Positions 33,259-44,400 of a DNA stretch of 62,337 bases are shown in pieces. Origin of the DNA: JAVBKX01 sp031553835 (GTDB lineage Bacteria > Bacteroidota > Bacteroidia > Bacteroidales > Azobacteroidaceae); NCBI GenBank assembly GCA_031553835.1, contig JAVBKX010000033.1, positions 1-62,337 on the forward strand, written 5' to 3'. The translations under genes were made by a program, and so were the position numbers. The notes beneath the pieces are model-generated. The model had not been told where the DNA came from. It worked only from the letters and a program-made list of their open reading frames with translations, and ran no database searches. The first letter of the stretch is position 1; every line of letters starts with the position of its first letter.

Positions 33259-34788
33259 ATGAAATACAAATATTTATTTGCAGCCCTATTTTGTGGTGTG
33301 ATTACGTTTGCGTTTGCACAACAACATCAACCTGAGTCACTTGTTCCCGGCACTCCATCGAAAGCGCCTGACTATTTCTGTACTTGGAATTTGCAAGGCT
33401 ATGTGGTTAATTACGAAAACTCGGAAGTAACGCGAAAAGTGATGAATGAAGAGTATGTATTCGGACAAGGCTGCTTTCAAAATTGGATTGAATGTTTCCC
33501 TACCATTCGTGAGGATCTTTATTTTGTGATGGATGATTCATGGGATATTCCCCAAGATGCCAATAAAGTTCCAAATAAGTACTTGGGTTGGGTAGAATTG
33601 AATGAAGAACGATTTCCCTCTTTTCATGGAAATGCAACAGAACGGTTGAAACAATTTGCCGACCGGGTGAAAAGCAAGGGTTGGAAAGGCGCCGGAGGTT
33701 GGATCTGCGCTCAAAAATCAGAAATGTATCCTGATGTTCCGGAAGTTGATTACTGGATTGAACGTATCAAAGCTGCCGATGCAGCCGGTTTTGATTATTG
33801 GAAAGTCGATTGGGGTAACAATTCCAGGGATAAAGAATGGCGGATGATGTTGACGGAAATTGGTAAAAAGCATGCCCCTCATTTGTATATCGAACATGCC
33901 ATGATGAACGAATTTATTGCATTCAGCGATGTCTTCAGAACGTATGATGTAGAGAATGTCATGGCTCAACCGGTTACGATACAACGAGTTTGTGATTTAT
34001 TGCCCTACAAAGTCAATGGCGGAGTGAAAGGAATTATTAATTGTGAAGACGAACCTTATATTGCCGTAGGGCTCGGATGTGCCATTGGTGTGATGCGTCA
34101 TCCGTTTGCCGGAGCATTACCTGATGGAACGCCGGATATCACATTTCCGGAGGCGGGACGTAACATAAAGAAGCGATTGGATGAGGTTGTACGCGGAGTC
34201 AGGTGGCACCGCATTGCAGAACCGTTTGCTGTTGACGGTTCTTTTGTCATCGATACCGCAAGATTACACGATTACTGGATATTGGGGGACAGGGAAACCT
34301 GGCTTAAAAGTCGGAAAAAAGGAGACAAAATGACTGCCGACGCACCGGCACGGGTCAGCCGTGGAATGGCTTTGCCCGAAATATCCGGTGGGGGTGAAGA
34401 TCGTCCTTTTGTTCTTGCGTCCAAATATCCCAATGGAGCCGTGGCTGTTGCAACTATTGGTCGGGCTTTGGGCCGCGAATACATTTCAAAAGAAATCTCC
34501 ATAACGATACAGGTTGAAAGCAATGATGTTCCCATTGGCTTGTTTGGTTGTTTCAAAGAGGTTACGTTGGTTTTTCCATCTAAAATAAATGGAAAAAAGC
34601 AAACTGTTTATGCGCAGGATTTAGCAGGAGATGTTCCGGTGGATATAACCCGTCAGGTTGTGATAAAAGGAAATCGTTTGACAATCCCCGGTAGTGTTAT
34701 TAGCCGAATCGGACTGATGAATGCTTCAAAAGGAGACTTCTCAGATCCAGGGTTGGTACTTAGAATTAGTGAACAGGGAACGATATGA
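33259..34788 (+). CDS. Secreted TIM-barrel glycosidase, clan GH-D-like (GH27/GH36 relatives)
   Basis: 509 residues with a signal peptide ending TFAFA. The catalytic barrel shows YFVMDDSWDIP, GGWICAQ and FDYWKVDWGNN; D184 in KVDW is in the place of the nucleophile of alpha-galactosidase-type enzymes, and SDVFRTYD later would hold the acid/base Asp. The C-terminal part (~residues 390-509) is a beta sandwich. It is probably an exo-acting alpha-glycosidase in the periplasm or outside. I cannot fix the exact family or sugar. It is first in a plus-strand group with an acyltransferase, GH92 and GH2. Confidence 0.6.
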   Translation: MKYKYLFAALFCGVITFAFAQQHQPESLVPGTPSKAPDYFCTWNLQGYVVNYENSEVTRKVMNEEYVFGQGCFQNWIECFPTIREDLYFVMDDSWDIPQDANKVPNKYLGWVELNEERFPSFHGNATERLKQFADRVKSKGWKGAGGWICAQKSEMYPDVPEVDYWIERIKAADAAGFDYWKVDWGNNSRDKEWRMMLTEIGKKHAPHLYIEHAMMNEFIAFSDVFRTYDVENVMAQPVTIQRVCDLLPYKVNGGVKGIINCEDEPYIAVGLGCAIGVMRHPFAGALPDGTPDITFPEAGRNIKKRLDEVVRGVRWHRIAEPFAVDGSFVIDTARLHDYWILGDRETWLKSRKKGDKMTADAPARVSRGMALPEISGGGEDRPFVLASKYPNGAVAVATIGRALGREYISKEISITIQVESNDVPIGLFGCFKEVTLVFPSKINGKKQTVYAQDLAGDVPVDITRQVVIKGNRLTIPGSVISRIGLMNASKGDFSDPGLVLRISEQGTI

Positions 34789-34858
34789 GGCCCGGAGAGG
34801 GGGCGATTCAAATCGCGCCCGATCTCAATGAGTTTAGTGGAAATAATTAAACAGATTA

Positions 34859-35932
34859 ATGAAAATATCTTCACAACGAAATTTCGGTTTAGATTTATTA
34901 CGGGCTATTGCCTGTTATTTAGTCATTCAGGTGCATTCAGGTGAGTTTTTTTATATTGGTGCGGGAAATACTGTTATTCCAGGTACAGATTCATTGTGGG
35001 TCAGTATCTATAATTCGGCAGGTAGAGCAGCCGTCCCCTTGTTTGTGATGCTCACAGGATTTTTCTTACTGCCGGTCAAAGGAGAAATGAAACCGTTTTT
35101 CAGGAAACGGTTTACCCGCGTGCTGATTCCTTTTGTTGTGTGGTGCGCGTTATATGCTTTTGATCAATACTTTATGGGACAAGTTAATTTTCAAACGGCT
35201 TGTGTCAATGTATTGAAAATCGCTGTTAATTTTGGAACGGAAGTCGGTCATCTTTGGTATGTTTACATGCTTATCGGTTTATATTTGTTTGCTCCCATTA
35301 TCTCTCCCTGGATTCAAACAGCTTCCCGCAAGGCTCTCGAATTTTTCCTTGTGATTTGGGGTATTACATTGTTCCTGCCTTATATACACTTAATTTTTAC
35401 TGAGGTATGGGGCGAATGTTTTTGGAATCCAACACCTATGTTGCATTATTTTACAGGTTTTTTGGGATATGCCGTTTTAGGATATTACATCAAAGCCTAT
35501 TGGAATACACCTCAAAAATGGAATTTCCCGGTTGGATTCTTATTGCTGATTGCCGGATATTTTGTTACCTGTTATGGTTTTTCCAAACGGCTCGATACCG
35601 CGGAATTTGTTCCGGATCTGGAGCTGACCTGGGGATATGGAACAATTAATGTGGCGATGATGGGACTCGGATTATTTTTAATGCTGAAAAATGTCAGAAT
35701 AAGCAAACCCGATTCACTCGCAGGGCGTATAGTAACAGATATTTCCCTGAAAAGTTATGGAATGTACCTGTTGCACATCATGCTCTTGAATTTCTTCCAT
35801 ACATATTTAGGGCCTTATTTCTCAGGAGCTGTTTGTTTCATTCCATGTGTTGCGTTGTTAACATTTATCGCTTCTTATGTGGTTGTTTATTTATTGTCAT
35901 TTTTACCGAAGAGTAAATATTTGATAGGGTAA
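34859..35932 (+). CDS. Acyltransferase-3 family membrane protein
   Basis: 357 residues with about ten membrane spans. The opening NFGLDLLRAIACYLVIQVHS is the family signature (RxxA...H), with the catalytic-type His in VIQVHS; RFTRVLIPFVVWCALY follows. Such enzymes move acetyl, succinyl or other acyl groups onto sugars or surface glycans across the inner membrane. Located 70 nt after the glycosidase and 50 nt before GH92, it is unusual company for hydrolases and may instead modify the cell's own glycan. Confidence 0.85.
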   Translation: MKISSQRNFGLDLLRAIACYLVIQVHSGEFFYIGAGNTVIPGTDSLWVSIYNSAGRAAVPLFVMLTGFFLLPVKGEMKPFFRKRFTRVLIPFVVWCALYAFDQYFMGQVNFQTACVNVLKIAVNFGTEVGHLWYVYMLIGLYLFAPIISPWIQTASRKALEFFLVIWGITLFLPYIHLIFTEVWGECFWNPTPMLHYFTGFLGYAVLGYYIKAYWNTPQKWNFPVGFLLLIAGYFVTCYGFSKRLDTAEFVPDLELTWGYGTINVAMMGLGLFLMLKNVRISKPDSLAGRIVTDISLKSYGMYLLHIMLLNFFHTYLGPYFSGAVCFIPCVALLTFIASYVVVYLLSFLPKSKYLIG

Positions 35933-35982
35933 TAGCATTCGATAAGTATATCAGAATAAAATAATTATCAAAATAATTGTCT

Positions 35983-38127
35983 ATGAATAGGGGGAAATTT
36001 ATAATTCTATTTTTATGTATTGTTTTTACGGTTCATAGTAAATCAAACAAAGAACTGACAAGCTATGTGAATCCATTGTTGGGAACAGCGACTCTATGGG
36101 AGCCGGAAGATTTGGGGTATGTGCGGAAAATGAAGCAACGTACCTGGGGAGCAGAAGTATTTCCCGGTTCTTCTCTTCCCAATGCCATGGTTCAATTGAG
36201 TCCGGTAACCCAATTCAGGAGTGGCGCCGGTTATCAATACGAGGATACGGTAATTTACGGATTTTCACATACAAACAAAGGACATTGGAATTTATTACAT
36301 ATTCCGTTGCTCCCCGTTACCGGAAACATCACTCCCGGAGATTACTGTTCACCATTTAATCATCAAAACGAATCGGCTCGTCCGGGTTACTATCAGGTAT
36401 TTCTTGAAAGATACCGGGTGAATGCCGAACTCACTTCAACGCTTCGTTGTGGATATCACAAATATACCTTTCAGCCGGGAGATGATAAAAAATTATTGGC
36501 AGATATGAAACGCTCCAATAACCAGGTGCAGGATTGGACTATAAAAAAACAGGATGATCATACATTTACCGGCTTTCAATCGGGAGAAGGAACCATGTTC
36601 TTTTATGCAGTCTCCAATTATGAAATAGATAATATTCAGCAGGTAAAAGATGACAAACACGAAGTATCGATAGTAAATTTTAAAGACAGTAAAGGCAAAA
36701 AACCGTTGGAACTTAAAATAGGATTTTCTTTTGTCAGCATCGAAAATGCTAAACTGAATCTGGAGAAAGAAATGATCAATAAAAGTTTCGATCAGGTAGG
36801 CAGGGAAGCAGATCAGACCTGGGAAAAACTCTTGTCCAATATTACTGTTTCCGGAAGAACTGACCGGGAAAAAGGATTGTTTTACAGTTGTTTATATAGG
36901 TCTTTCCTTTGGCCTGCACTTCGAAGCGATGTAAATGGAGAATACCTTGATGCAAAGAATAACGTGGTAAACAATGGTTTCCGTTATTATACAGACCCTT
37001 CGTTCTGGGATGATTACCGGAATAAATTAGTTTTGCTGGCCATGCTTGCTCCCGATGTAACCACCGATGTGATTAAGTCAATTACAGATAAGGGGGAAAA
37101 ACGAAGAGGGTATATGCCTACTTTTTTTCACGGGGATCATGCTTCTGTTTTTGTTGCGGGGACATACCTGCGCGGGGTTCGTGATTTTGATGTGAAAAGG
37201 GCTTATCAGTTATTACTTAACAATGCAACCGTTCCGGGGCGTGGAGGCCGGCCTTACCTGGATGAATACCTTAAGAATGGCTGGATTGAGGAAAAAGATA
37301 CGGTGAATGTTCCTTTTTGGGATGAATATAAAGCCGCGGTGACAAAAACAGTGGAGTATGCGTATGATGATTATGCCACGGCCTTGTTGTCCAAAGAATT
37401 GGGAGACAACGAGAATTACAAAACATTGATGCAACGCTCCGGTAATTATAAAAATCTCTTCGATCCTTCCACCGGATTCTGGAGAGGCCGTATAGCCAAT
37501 GGAGACTGGATCAAAGATTTCGACCCTTATTATCCTTATTACGCCTATATGTATCGTGAAGCTAATGCCTGGAATTCCTTGTTTTTCGCCCCTCATGATC
37601 CGGAAGGTATGATAGCCCTGTATCCAAGCCAGAAAGCCGTTGACCAAAAATTGGATTCTTTGTTCTCCGAACCCTGGCGAGGATACGAAGTTCACAACAT
37701 GACCGGATTTATCGGGAACTATTGCCATGGAAATCAACCGGGCCATAGCATTCCATATACCTATTATTTTATAGGGAAACAAGAAAAAGCGCAATGTGTC
37801 CTGGACAGCCTCATGAATTATTATTATGATATGGGAGCCGGCAAACTTGCTTATTCCGGAATGGATGATGCCGGAGAAATGTCGGCCTGGTATGTTTTCA
37901 ATGCCATCGGTTTATATACTTACTCCCCGGCCGATCCTGAATATATCATTACCGTACCTTTATTCGATAAAGTGACATTTCGCTTGGACAATAAAAATTT
38001 CACAATATCCAAAAAGGGAACCGGAAGGAAAATAAAGGAAATCATATATGGTAATAAAAAAATTGATGGATATTTTATTTCTCATGATCAGCTGAAAGAA
38101 GGAAAAGAACTTGTTGTGAAAACGTAA
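35983..38127 (+). CDS. GH92 alpha-mannosidase
   Basis: 714 residues from the ATG at 35983; a TTG 6 nt earlier is less likely. The signal peptide ends near VHSKS. The protein opens in TSYVNPLLGT, followed by FPGSSLPNAMVQLSP, the beta-sandwich start of GH92, and continues into an (alpha/alpha)6 domain with GHWNLLHIP, EVHNMTGFIGNYCHGNQP and DDAGEMSAWYVFNAIGLY near the catalytic site. GH92 enzymes are Ca-dependent exo-alpha-mannosidases acting on N-glycans and yeast mannans. The sequence is complete and at normal length. Confidence 0.9.
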   Translation: MNRGKFIILFLCIVFTVHSKSNKELTSYVNPLLGTATLWEPEDLGYVRKMKQRTWGAEVFPGSSLPNAMVQLSPVTQFRSGAGYQYEDTVIYGFSHTNKGHWNLLHIPLLPVTGNITPGDYCSPFNHQNESARPGYYQVFLERYRVNAELTSTLRCGYHKYTFQPGDDKKLLADMKRSNNQVQDWTIKKQDDHTFTGFQSGEGTMFFYAVSNYEIDNIQQVKDDKHEVSIVNFKDSKGKKPLELKIGFSFVSIENAKLNLEKEMINKSFDQVGREADQTWEKLLSNITVSGRTDREKGLFYSCLYRSFLWPALRSDVNGEYLDAKNNVVNNGFRYYTDPSFWDDYRNKLVLLAMLAPDVTTDVIKSITDKGEKRRGYMPTFFHGDHASVFVAGTYLRGVRDFDVKRAYQLLLNNATVPGRGGRPYLDEYLKNGWIEEKDTVNVPFWDEYKAAVTKTVEYAYDDYATALLSKELGDNENYKTLMQRSGNYKNLFDPSTGFWRGRIANGDWIKDFDPYYPYYAYMYREANAWNSLFFAPHDPEGMIALYPSQKAVDQKLDSLFSEPWRGYEVHNMTGFIGNYCHGNQPGHSIPYTYYFIGKQEKAQCVLDSLMNYYYDMGAGKLAYSGMDDAGEMSAWYVFNAIGLYTYSPADPEYIITVPLFDKVTFRLDNKNFTISKKGTGRKIKEIIYGNKKIDGYFISHDQLKEGKELVVKT

Positions 38128-38176
38128 ATGAGCGATTAAAACTTAGTCGATTACATTCATAACTAATTATATATTT

Positions 38177-40984
38177 ATGAAAAAAACAGCCCTGTTTATT
38201 ATCATGGCAATTCTTGTCGGATGCTCTTCTGCTCAGAACAATACGATTGATTTGAGCGGTAGTTGGCAATTTAAGCTGGATTCGAATGATACGGGAGTAA
38301 ACGAAAAATGGTATAATACCACATTTGAAGACCGGATATCGCTTCCGGGTTCCTTGCAGGAACAAGGTTACGGGAATGATATCGGCGTCAATACCCAGTG
38401 GGTAGGAGGTATTTATGATAAAGCCTGGTACACTGCTCCCGAATATGAAAAATACAGGCAGGAAGGAAACATCAAAGTACCTTTCTGGTTGAATCCGGAT
38501 AAACATTATGTAGGCGTTGCCTGGTATCAGAAAGAAATCAACATTCCGTCAGGTTGGAAAGATAAAACCATCCAACTCGAACTGGAACGTACTCATTGGG
38601 AAACGGAACTCTATGTCGATGGGGTTAAATGGAGTAAACAAGACGCCTTATCAACTCCTCACCGGTATTTTTTGACCGATTTTAAACCCGGAAAACATGT
38701 CATTACCATACGGGTGGATAATCGGATTCATACGGATGTAGGCATTAATGCGCACAGCGTTTCCGATCACACGCAAAGCAACTGGAACGGCCTTGTTGGA
38801 AATTTGTCGCTTTCGGCAAAACCCAACGTATATATTGATGACGTACAGGTGTATCCTGATGTAGCAAACAAAAAAGCGAAAGTGACGATCGGCCTGAAAG
38901 GGAAAGCAAACGCCGGGAAAAGCAATATTGTGTTGCAACTGGAAACATCCAAAGGAGAAGCCGTTGGGAAACCGGTCAAAATCAAAGTTGAACCTTTAGG
39001 TAGCGATGTACAATTAGACGCTACGATAGATGCCGGGGAAAACATAGTATTATGGTCTGAATACGAGCCGAATTTATACCGCTTAAAAACAGTAGTTACT
39101 TCTTCGGGAGAAAAAGATGAAAGGTACACCTCATTCGGATTCCGTGACTTTAAGAAAAACGGAACACGCTTTCAGGTAAACGGCCGGCCGGTCTTTTTGC
39201 GCGGAACACTTGAATGCTGTATTTTCCCGTTGACCGGTTATCCGGCTACAGACAACAAGTATTGGGAAAAGATTTTCCGTACGTGTAAAGAATTTGGATT
39301 GAACAATGTACGTTTTCACTCCTGGTGCCCTCCTGAAGCAGCATTCAATGTGGCCGACAGTATGGGTATTTATTTGCAGGTTGAATGTGCCGGTTGGACA
39401 CACGTGGGCAATGGCGGTTACTTAGACGAATGGTTCTATGCCGAAGGTGACAGGATATTAAAAGAATATGGTAATCATCCCTCTTTTTGTCTGATGGCTT
39501 ACGGGAATGAGCCGGGAGGAGATAACCAGGTAAAATACCTGTCGGATTTGATTGCTTATTGGAAACAGAAAGACAGCCGCAGAGTCTATACCGGAGCCGC
39601 CGGATGGCCGTACATTGAAAATGCCGATTATTGGAACTCCGGAGATCCCCGTATCCAGACGTGGAGTGCAGGATTGTCCTCTTCCATTAACACGAACTCT
39701 CCTTGTTCGGATTTCGATTTCAGGGATATTATCAAAAAAGATATGCCGAGTGTCAGCCACGAGATTGGTCAATGGTGCGTATATCCTAATTTTAAGGAAA
39801 TTGAAAAATATACCGGAGTGTTAAAAGCGAAAAACTTTGAAATATTTAAGGAAACTTTGGAAGAGAATCACATGGGTGACCTGGCGGATGATTTCCTGTA
39901 TGCTTCGGGAAAACTGCAAACGCTTTGTTATAAAGCAGATATTGAAGCCGCTCTCAGAACACCCGGATTTGCAGGATTCCAACTGCTCGATTTGCATGAC
40001 TTCCCCGGACAAGGTACCGCATTGGTGGGTGTACTGGATGCTTTCTGGGATACCAAAGGATATGTTGATGGCAAAGAATACAGCACATTCTGTAATCAGA
40101 CTGTTCCATTGATACGTTTCCAAAAAATGATGTTTCTGAACAACGAGCAGATGAATGTGCCGGTTGAATTCGCTCATTTTGGAAAAGAACCCATAAAAAA
40201 CGCAAATATCATCTGGAAGATTACGACTGTAGATAACAAGGTTATAAAAACAGGAAGTTTCACCAAAGACCTTCTGTTAGACAATTGTATTCCGGTGGGA
40301 AATATCGAAACTTCTTTTGAGCAAATAAAAGCCCCCGCACAATTAATCGTATCAGTCGAATTAGCGGATAAACCGGCGAAAAATCAATGGAATATCTGGG
40401 TATATCCGGCTGAGAAGAAAGCTATTGAAAATAAATCTTATGTAACATCCGTATTCGATAACGCTGTTATTAACAGGCTTAATAACGGAGAAACCGTATT
40501 GTTTTTATCTCCCAAAGGAAACGTATCTCCCGACAAAGGAGGCAAAATAGCTGTCGGGTTCTCAAGTATCTTCTGGAATACGGCCTGGACCTACAACCGC
40601 CCTCCTCACACATTAGGTATCTTGTGTAATCCCGAACATCCTGCTTTGGCTTCATTTCCTACTCAGGGATATAGTGATTACCAGTGGTGGGATATTGTTA
40701 CCGATTGTGACGCGCTGGTAATGGACGATTTTCCTGCCGGTTTCCGTCCGGTCGTATATCTGATAGACGATTGGTTTAAAAACCGCAGGTTGGGTTTATT
40801 GTTTGAGGCTAAAATAGGTAAAGGGAAACTGATGGTATGTAGTTCGGCTCTTGACAGAGACCCGGTTCAATATCCGGCTGCCGCACAGTTCAAACAAAGT
40901 ATTCTGGAATATGTATCTTCAGACAAGTTTAATCCCCGGCAGGAAATACAACCGGAATTGATACAGGCATTGTTTGAGAGGTAA
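38177..40984 (+). CDS. GH2-family glycosidase, lipoprotein
   Basis: 935 residues with lipobox ILVGC (Cys16). The GH2 order is present: jelly-roll (IDLSGSWQFKLD, LPGSLQEQGYG), immunoglobulin-like sandwich, and TIM barrel with FRDFKKNGTRFQVNGRPVFL. CLMAYGNEPGG puts the acid/base at E445 and SVSHEIGQWC the nucleophile at E529. It hydrolyses a beta-linked sugar (galactose, glucuronate or mannose; not decidable here). A long C-terminal part contains WDIVTDCDALVMDDFP. Likely sits on the outer membrane. Last gene of the glycan cluster. Confidence 0.88.
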   Translation: MKKTALFIIMAILVGCSSAQNNTIDLSGSWQFKLDSNDTGVNEKWYNTTFEDRISLPGSLQEQGYGNDIGVNTQWVGGIYDKAWYTAPEYEKYRQEGNIKVPFWLNPDKHYVGVAWYQKEINIPSGWKDKTIQLELERTHWETELYVDGVKWSKQDALSTPHRYFLTDFKPGKHVITIRVDNRIHTDVGINAHSVSDHTQSNWNGLVGNLSLSAKPNVYIDDVQVYPDVANKKAKVTIGLKGKANAGKSNIVLQLETSKGEAVGKPVKIKVEPLGSDVQLDATIDAGENIVLWSEYEPNLYRLKTVVTSSGEKDERYTSFGFRDFKKNGTRFQVNGRPVFLRGTLECCIFPLTGYPATDNKYWEKIFRTCKEFGLNNVRFHSWCPPEAAFNVADSMGIYLQVECAGWTHVGNGGYLDEWFYAEGDRILKEYGNHPSFCLMAYGNEPGGDNQVKYLSDLIAYWKQKDSRRVYTGAAGWPYIENADYWNSGDPRIQTWSAGLSSSINTNSPCSDFDFRDIIKKDMPSVSHEIGQWCVYPNFKEIEKYTGVLKAKNFEIFKETLEENHMGDLADDFLYASGKLQTLCYKADIEAALRTPGFAGFQLLDLHDFPGQGTALVGVLDAFWDTKGYVDGKEYSTFCNQTVPLIRFQKMMFLNNEQMNVPVEFAHFGKEPIKNANIIWKITTVDNKVIKTGSFTKDLLLDNCIPVGNIETSFEQIKAPAQLIVSVELADKPAKNQWNIWVYPAEKKAIENKSYVTSVFDNAVINRLNNGETVLFLSPKGNVSPDKGGKIAVGFSSIFWNTAWTYNRPPHTLGILCNPEHPALASFPTQGYSDYQWWDIVTDCDALVMDDFPAGFRPVVYLIDDWFKNRRLGLLFEAKIGKGKLMVCSSALDRDPVQYPAAAQFKQSILEYVSSDKFNPRQEIQPELIQALFER

Positions 40985-41430
40985 TGAAGTCATCTTGCAT
41001 ATCTTATAGAACAAAGACGAAAGGCCATAGAAGACAGACAAAGAAATTAGAACTTGTTCTTTTGTCTAAATACAAGTTGAGCAGAGCGAGCGACACGAAA
41101 AAATAGTTAAGGTATTTGATTAAACGCTCTTGCTCATGTAGGTTGTTGGTTAACACTCTTGCTCATGGAGGTTTATTATTTGCGTTAAAGTCTATGTCAA
41201 AAATACATACTGTTGATGAATTATCTGGTATGCTATTTGACAATTTTCGTGATTATCTTTGGCGAATTACGCAGGATTTTTTTTTAACATATTGTTTTTT
41301 TTCAAATTATGACAGAAATGTTAAATCGTAATGGCAATTTTCCTTGTTTTGCGTCAATAAATTGGGAATAGACACGATCTGTGCAATTTTTAAAGGGTAT
41401 TTTTGTTGATGAAAATTAGGCCTGACCGGG
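40985..41430. other. Gene-poor gap with repeat fragments
   Basis: No convincing gene. It contains the 17-mer TTGTTCTTTTGTCTAAA (41055-41071) also found at 18668, and a direct repeat of CTCTTGCTCATG (41127-41138 and 41156-41167; 29-nt period). A short open frame at 41116-41331 shows no family likeness. It looks like scar tissue between the glycan cluster and the recombination gene. Confidence 0.6.
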
Positions 41431-44400
41431 TTAATTTTCGACAGGAAGTATGTTGGCTTCTTCAACATACCATAAGTAAGCAGAAATGTGAGGGTAATTC
41501 ATGGATTTCAGGAGGTCGATATATTCCTTTAGTTGTTTTTGATGAGATTGTTTAGGTTCTCCAAATTTGTAGTCGATGATAATCGTTTGCCGGTCATTCA
41601 TTAAAATCCGGTCCGGTCGTTTTGTGGTAATAGTTCCCTGATCCGATACGATGACCGGGCATTCATTTCGAATTTCATAGTTGTTTGAAAACCAGTCTTG
41701 TACCAGAGGATTACTTATGGCTTTATTCATTTTTTCGATATACAGTGCTTTATCAGGCAGTGCAATTATTCCGTCGAAAATCAGGGCATCGACTGCCGAT
41801 TCTATATCTTCCGCCGTATTAATATTGGCAAACAAAGCATGCATAATATTTCCATTCCGGATATATTCATTTTGTAGCCGGGAATCATCATTTTCGGAAT
41901 GGATAAAAGCCTGGGACTGGTTGGATTGTTTGAAAATTGATTTTCCACTGTCAAAAGCGTATGAAGCAAAATCAATGGTGAAAGTATCGGGCGTTTTTTT
42001 CAATAAATTGTCTGAAATTTCTTTTTTCTCGTTAGAAATATAAGTTAGCGTTCCTTTTTTGTAAGAGAGATCATCTTCATTGAACAGTCCGTCTAACTGG
42101 GATACGGACAATTGAAGCAGATCGGATACCGTTTGGATTTTACTCCCCGCTTTAAGAGTCGATTTTGCTTTCGAAAGAATGAACAAATTTTGTACAGCCC
42201 TGGTAAATGCCACATACAACACATTGAGATTGTCCATCCACGACTGTCCGGTTTCTTTTTCATATTCTTCGGAAAATACAGTGTCGGCCATGTTGGCACT
42301 GTAAGGAACGGGCAAGAGTTCCAATTCATACAATCCGTCTTTAGATCCGCACCATACGGTTGTATCTTTGGCATTAGGAAACAAACTCCAATCGCAAAAC
42401 GGAACAATGACCGTGTGAAATTGCAATCCCTTGGATTTGTGTATGGTCATTGCTCTGATGCCGGAGACCGCATTGTTCTGCGGAATAGATTTGTGCTGAA
42501 GTTCTTCGTTCCAGTATTTTAAAAAAGTGGGAATATCCGCCGGGTTATCTTTCAGGTAATTACCCATAGCATCAAAAAAAGTAAACAAATAACTGCTTTG
42601 TCCCGATACAGATTCCAGCTCGAAAAGTCTGAATAAATGCCCCGTCAGTTCAAATAAAGGCATACCTGCGAGCTGATTGCTCAAATCGGGAATTTGAAAA
42701 TCCGGCTTTTCCCGATTTATAAATTCCAATAATTGAGTGCGATAAATTGGATTGTCCGGATCAGACAAACAACGTAGTGCTTCAATTATAATGCGCAGGG
42801 TGGGAGAGGAACTTAATTGGAATGCATCGGCAGATACAATGTTGAGATAACAGTCCAACGCTAATTCCGGAAAAAGTTGCTTTTGTTCGGACAAATAGGC
42901 GGCAATCCGGGTGATTTGGACATTGGTACGGGTCAAAATACAAATTTCCGGCGCAGGAATTCCTTTTTTCCGAAGCAATTGGAGTTGTTGTATTAATTGA
43001 TCGAGAACCAATTCGGTATATGAATTTTCTTTCTCTTTAGGCGCAATAAATTGAACCGAGACATAGCCCAGCTCATCGTTTTTTTTTCGCAATTGAACTA
43101 CATCGGCCGGATCGTACGAAGTAATAAATGGAGAAGCAGATATATCTTCAAATAAATCTTGATAGGACTCATTCAGTAATTTGGCTGCATGAGTGAAAAA
43201 CTGGTTGTTAAAATGAACAATCTCCTGTTCACTGCGGAAATTGTATTTCAAAGTTTCCGGATGCACGGAAAGTTCCTGTCCGATATTATTCAAAATGCTC
43301 CAATCTCCGTTTCTCCATCGGTAAATAGATTGTTTTACATCTCCCACGATTAAACTAAAATAGTTGTGGGCTAATATTTCGGAGAGCAGCGTTTTGAAAT
43401 TTTTCCACTGCAATAGCGACGTATCTTGAAACTCGTCGATGAGCACATGTTGGATTTCGGCGCCGATTTTTTCATAAATAAAAGGAGCGTCGGCATTGTC
43501 AATCATCCGGTTGAGGAATAATGCGGTATCGGCCAGCATGAACCGGTTGTTTTCTGCATTTTGTTCGTCGATTTCTTTGGTTACATCCCAAATGAGACCT
43601 AATTGATGGAGATTTTTCGTGATCATCCGGGAAGTATTGTATTTGTGCAGCGCTTCTACACTTTGATTGAGCAGGGGAATGAAACTCTTTTCTGCCAGGG
43701 AGATAATTTCCGTACGTTTGAGAGTCCCGGCCGCCGGCCATTTTTCGGGATTTTCGCGACAATCCGCTACGGTCTTGTTTATTTCAGCCTTATGGTCTTC
43801 GGCCAATTTCCGGAAAAAATTGATTGCAGTTCCGGAACGGCTAAAATCGGACAATGTCAGTAAGTTATCATCTAAAATTTTGCAAACAGTCGCCCATGAA
43901 GTAGTGAAAAAAATTTTGCAATCTTTCAGAATTTGATTGTGCAGTTCCCAGGTTTGTGTAATTAGTTTCGGATTTTTTTCCAATTGTGCGTGCAACGCAG
44001 CCTCATGTTCCTGGAAATATTCATTATAAATACATTGGCTGAAGCTGAAAATTTCTTTATCAATGCGCCAATTACTCCCTTCGTCCAACTTGTTTTCAAT
44101 GTAAGTGGTCAACCAATTGAGTAATTGTATATTTTCATTGGCCTTTTCAATCATGGCTTTGACTGCATCCGACAGCACTTTGTTGCTGTTCATTTCCAGA
44201 TTAAAGCGGGATCCTTTGCCCAATTCTCGTGCTAAATTCCGGAGCACTTTCTGAAAAAAACTGTCGATCGTGGTAATATGCAGGCGGCTGTAGTCGTGCA
44301 GGATTTCCCACAACGCTTTACCTGCTTTTTCCTTAATTTCTTCGGGCGACATCGGATGTCCGCTACGGATCAATGTTTGTTGCACGGATTGAAGGAATCC

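Noticed and set aside
41120..41168. CRISPR-like direct repeat
   Set aside because: Only two copies, imperfect, with a 17-nt spacer and no cas genes in the window.
41116..41331. 71-codon open frame in the gap before the AddA-like gene
   Set aside because: It is built partly from the 29-nt direct repeat and resembles nothing; probably chance.
41886..41900. TTTCGGAATGG match to the AraC operator inside the AddA-like gene
   Set aside because: Single copy within coding sequence, without the second half of the motif or a promoter.
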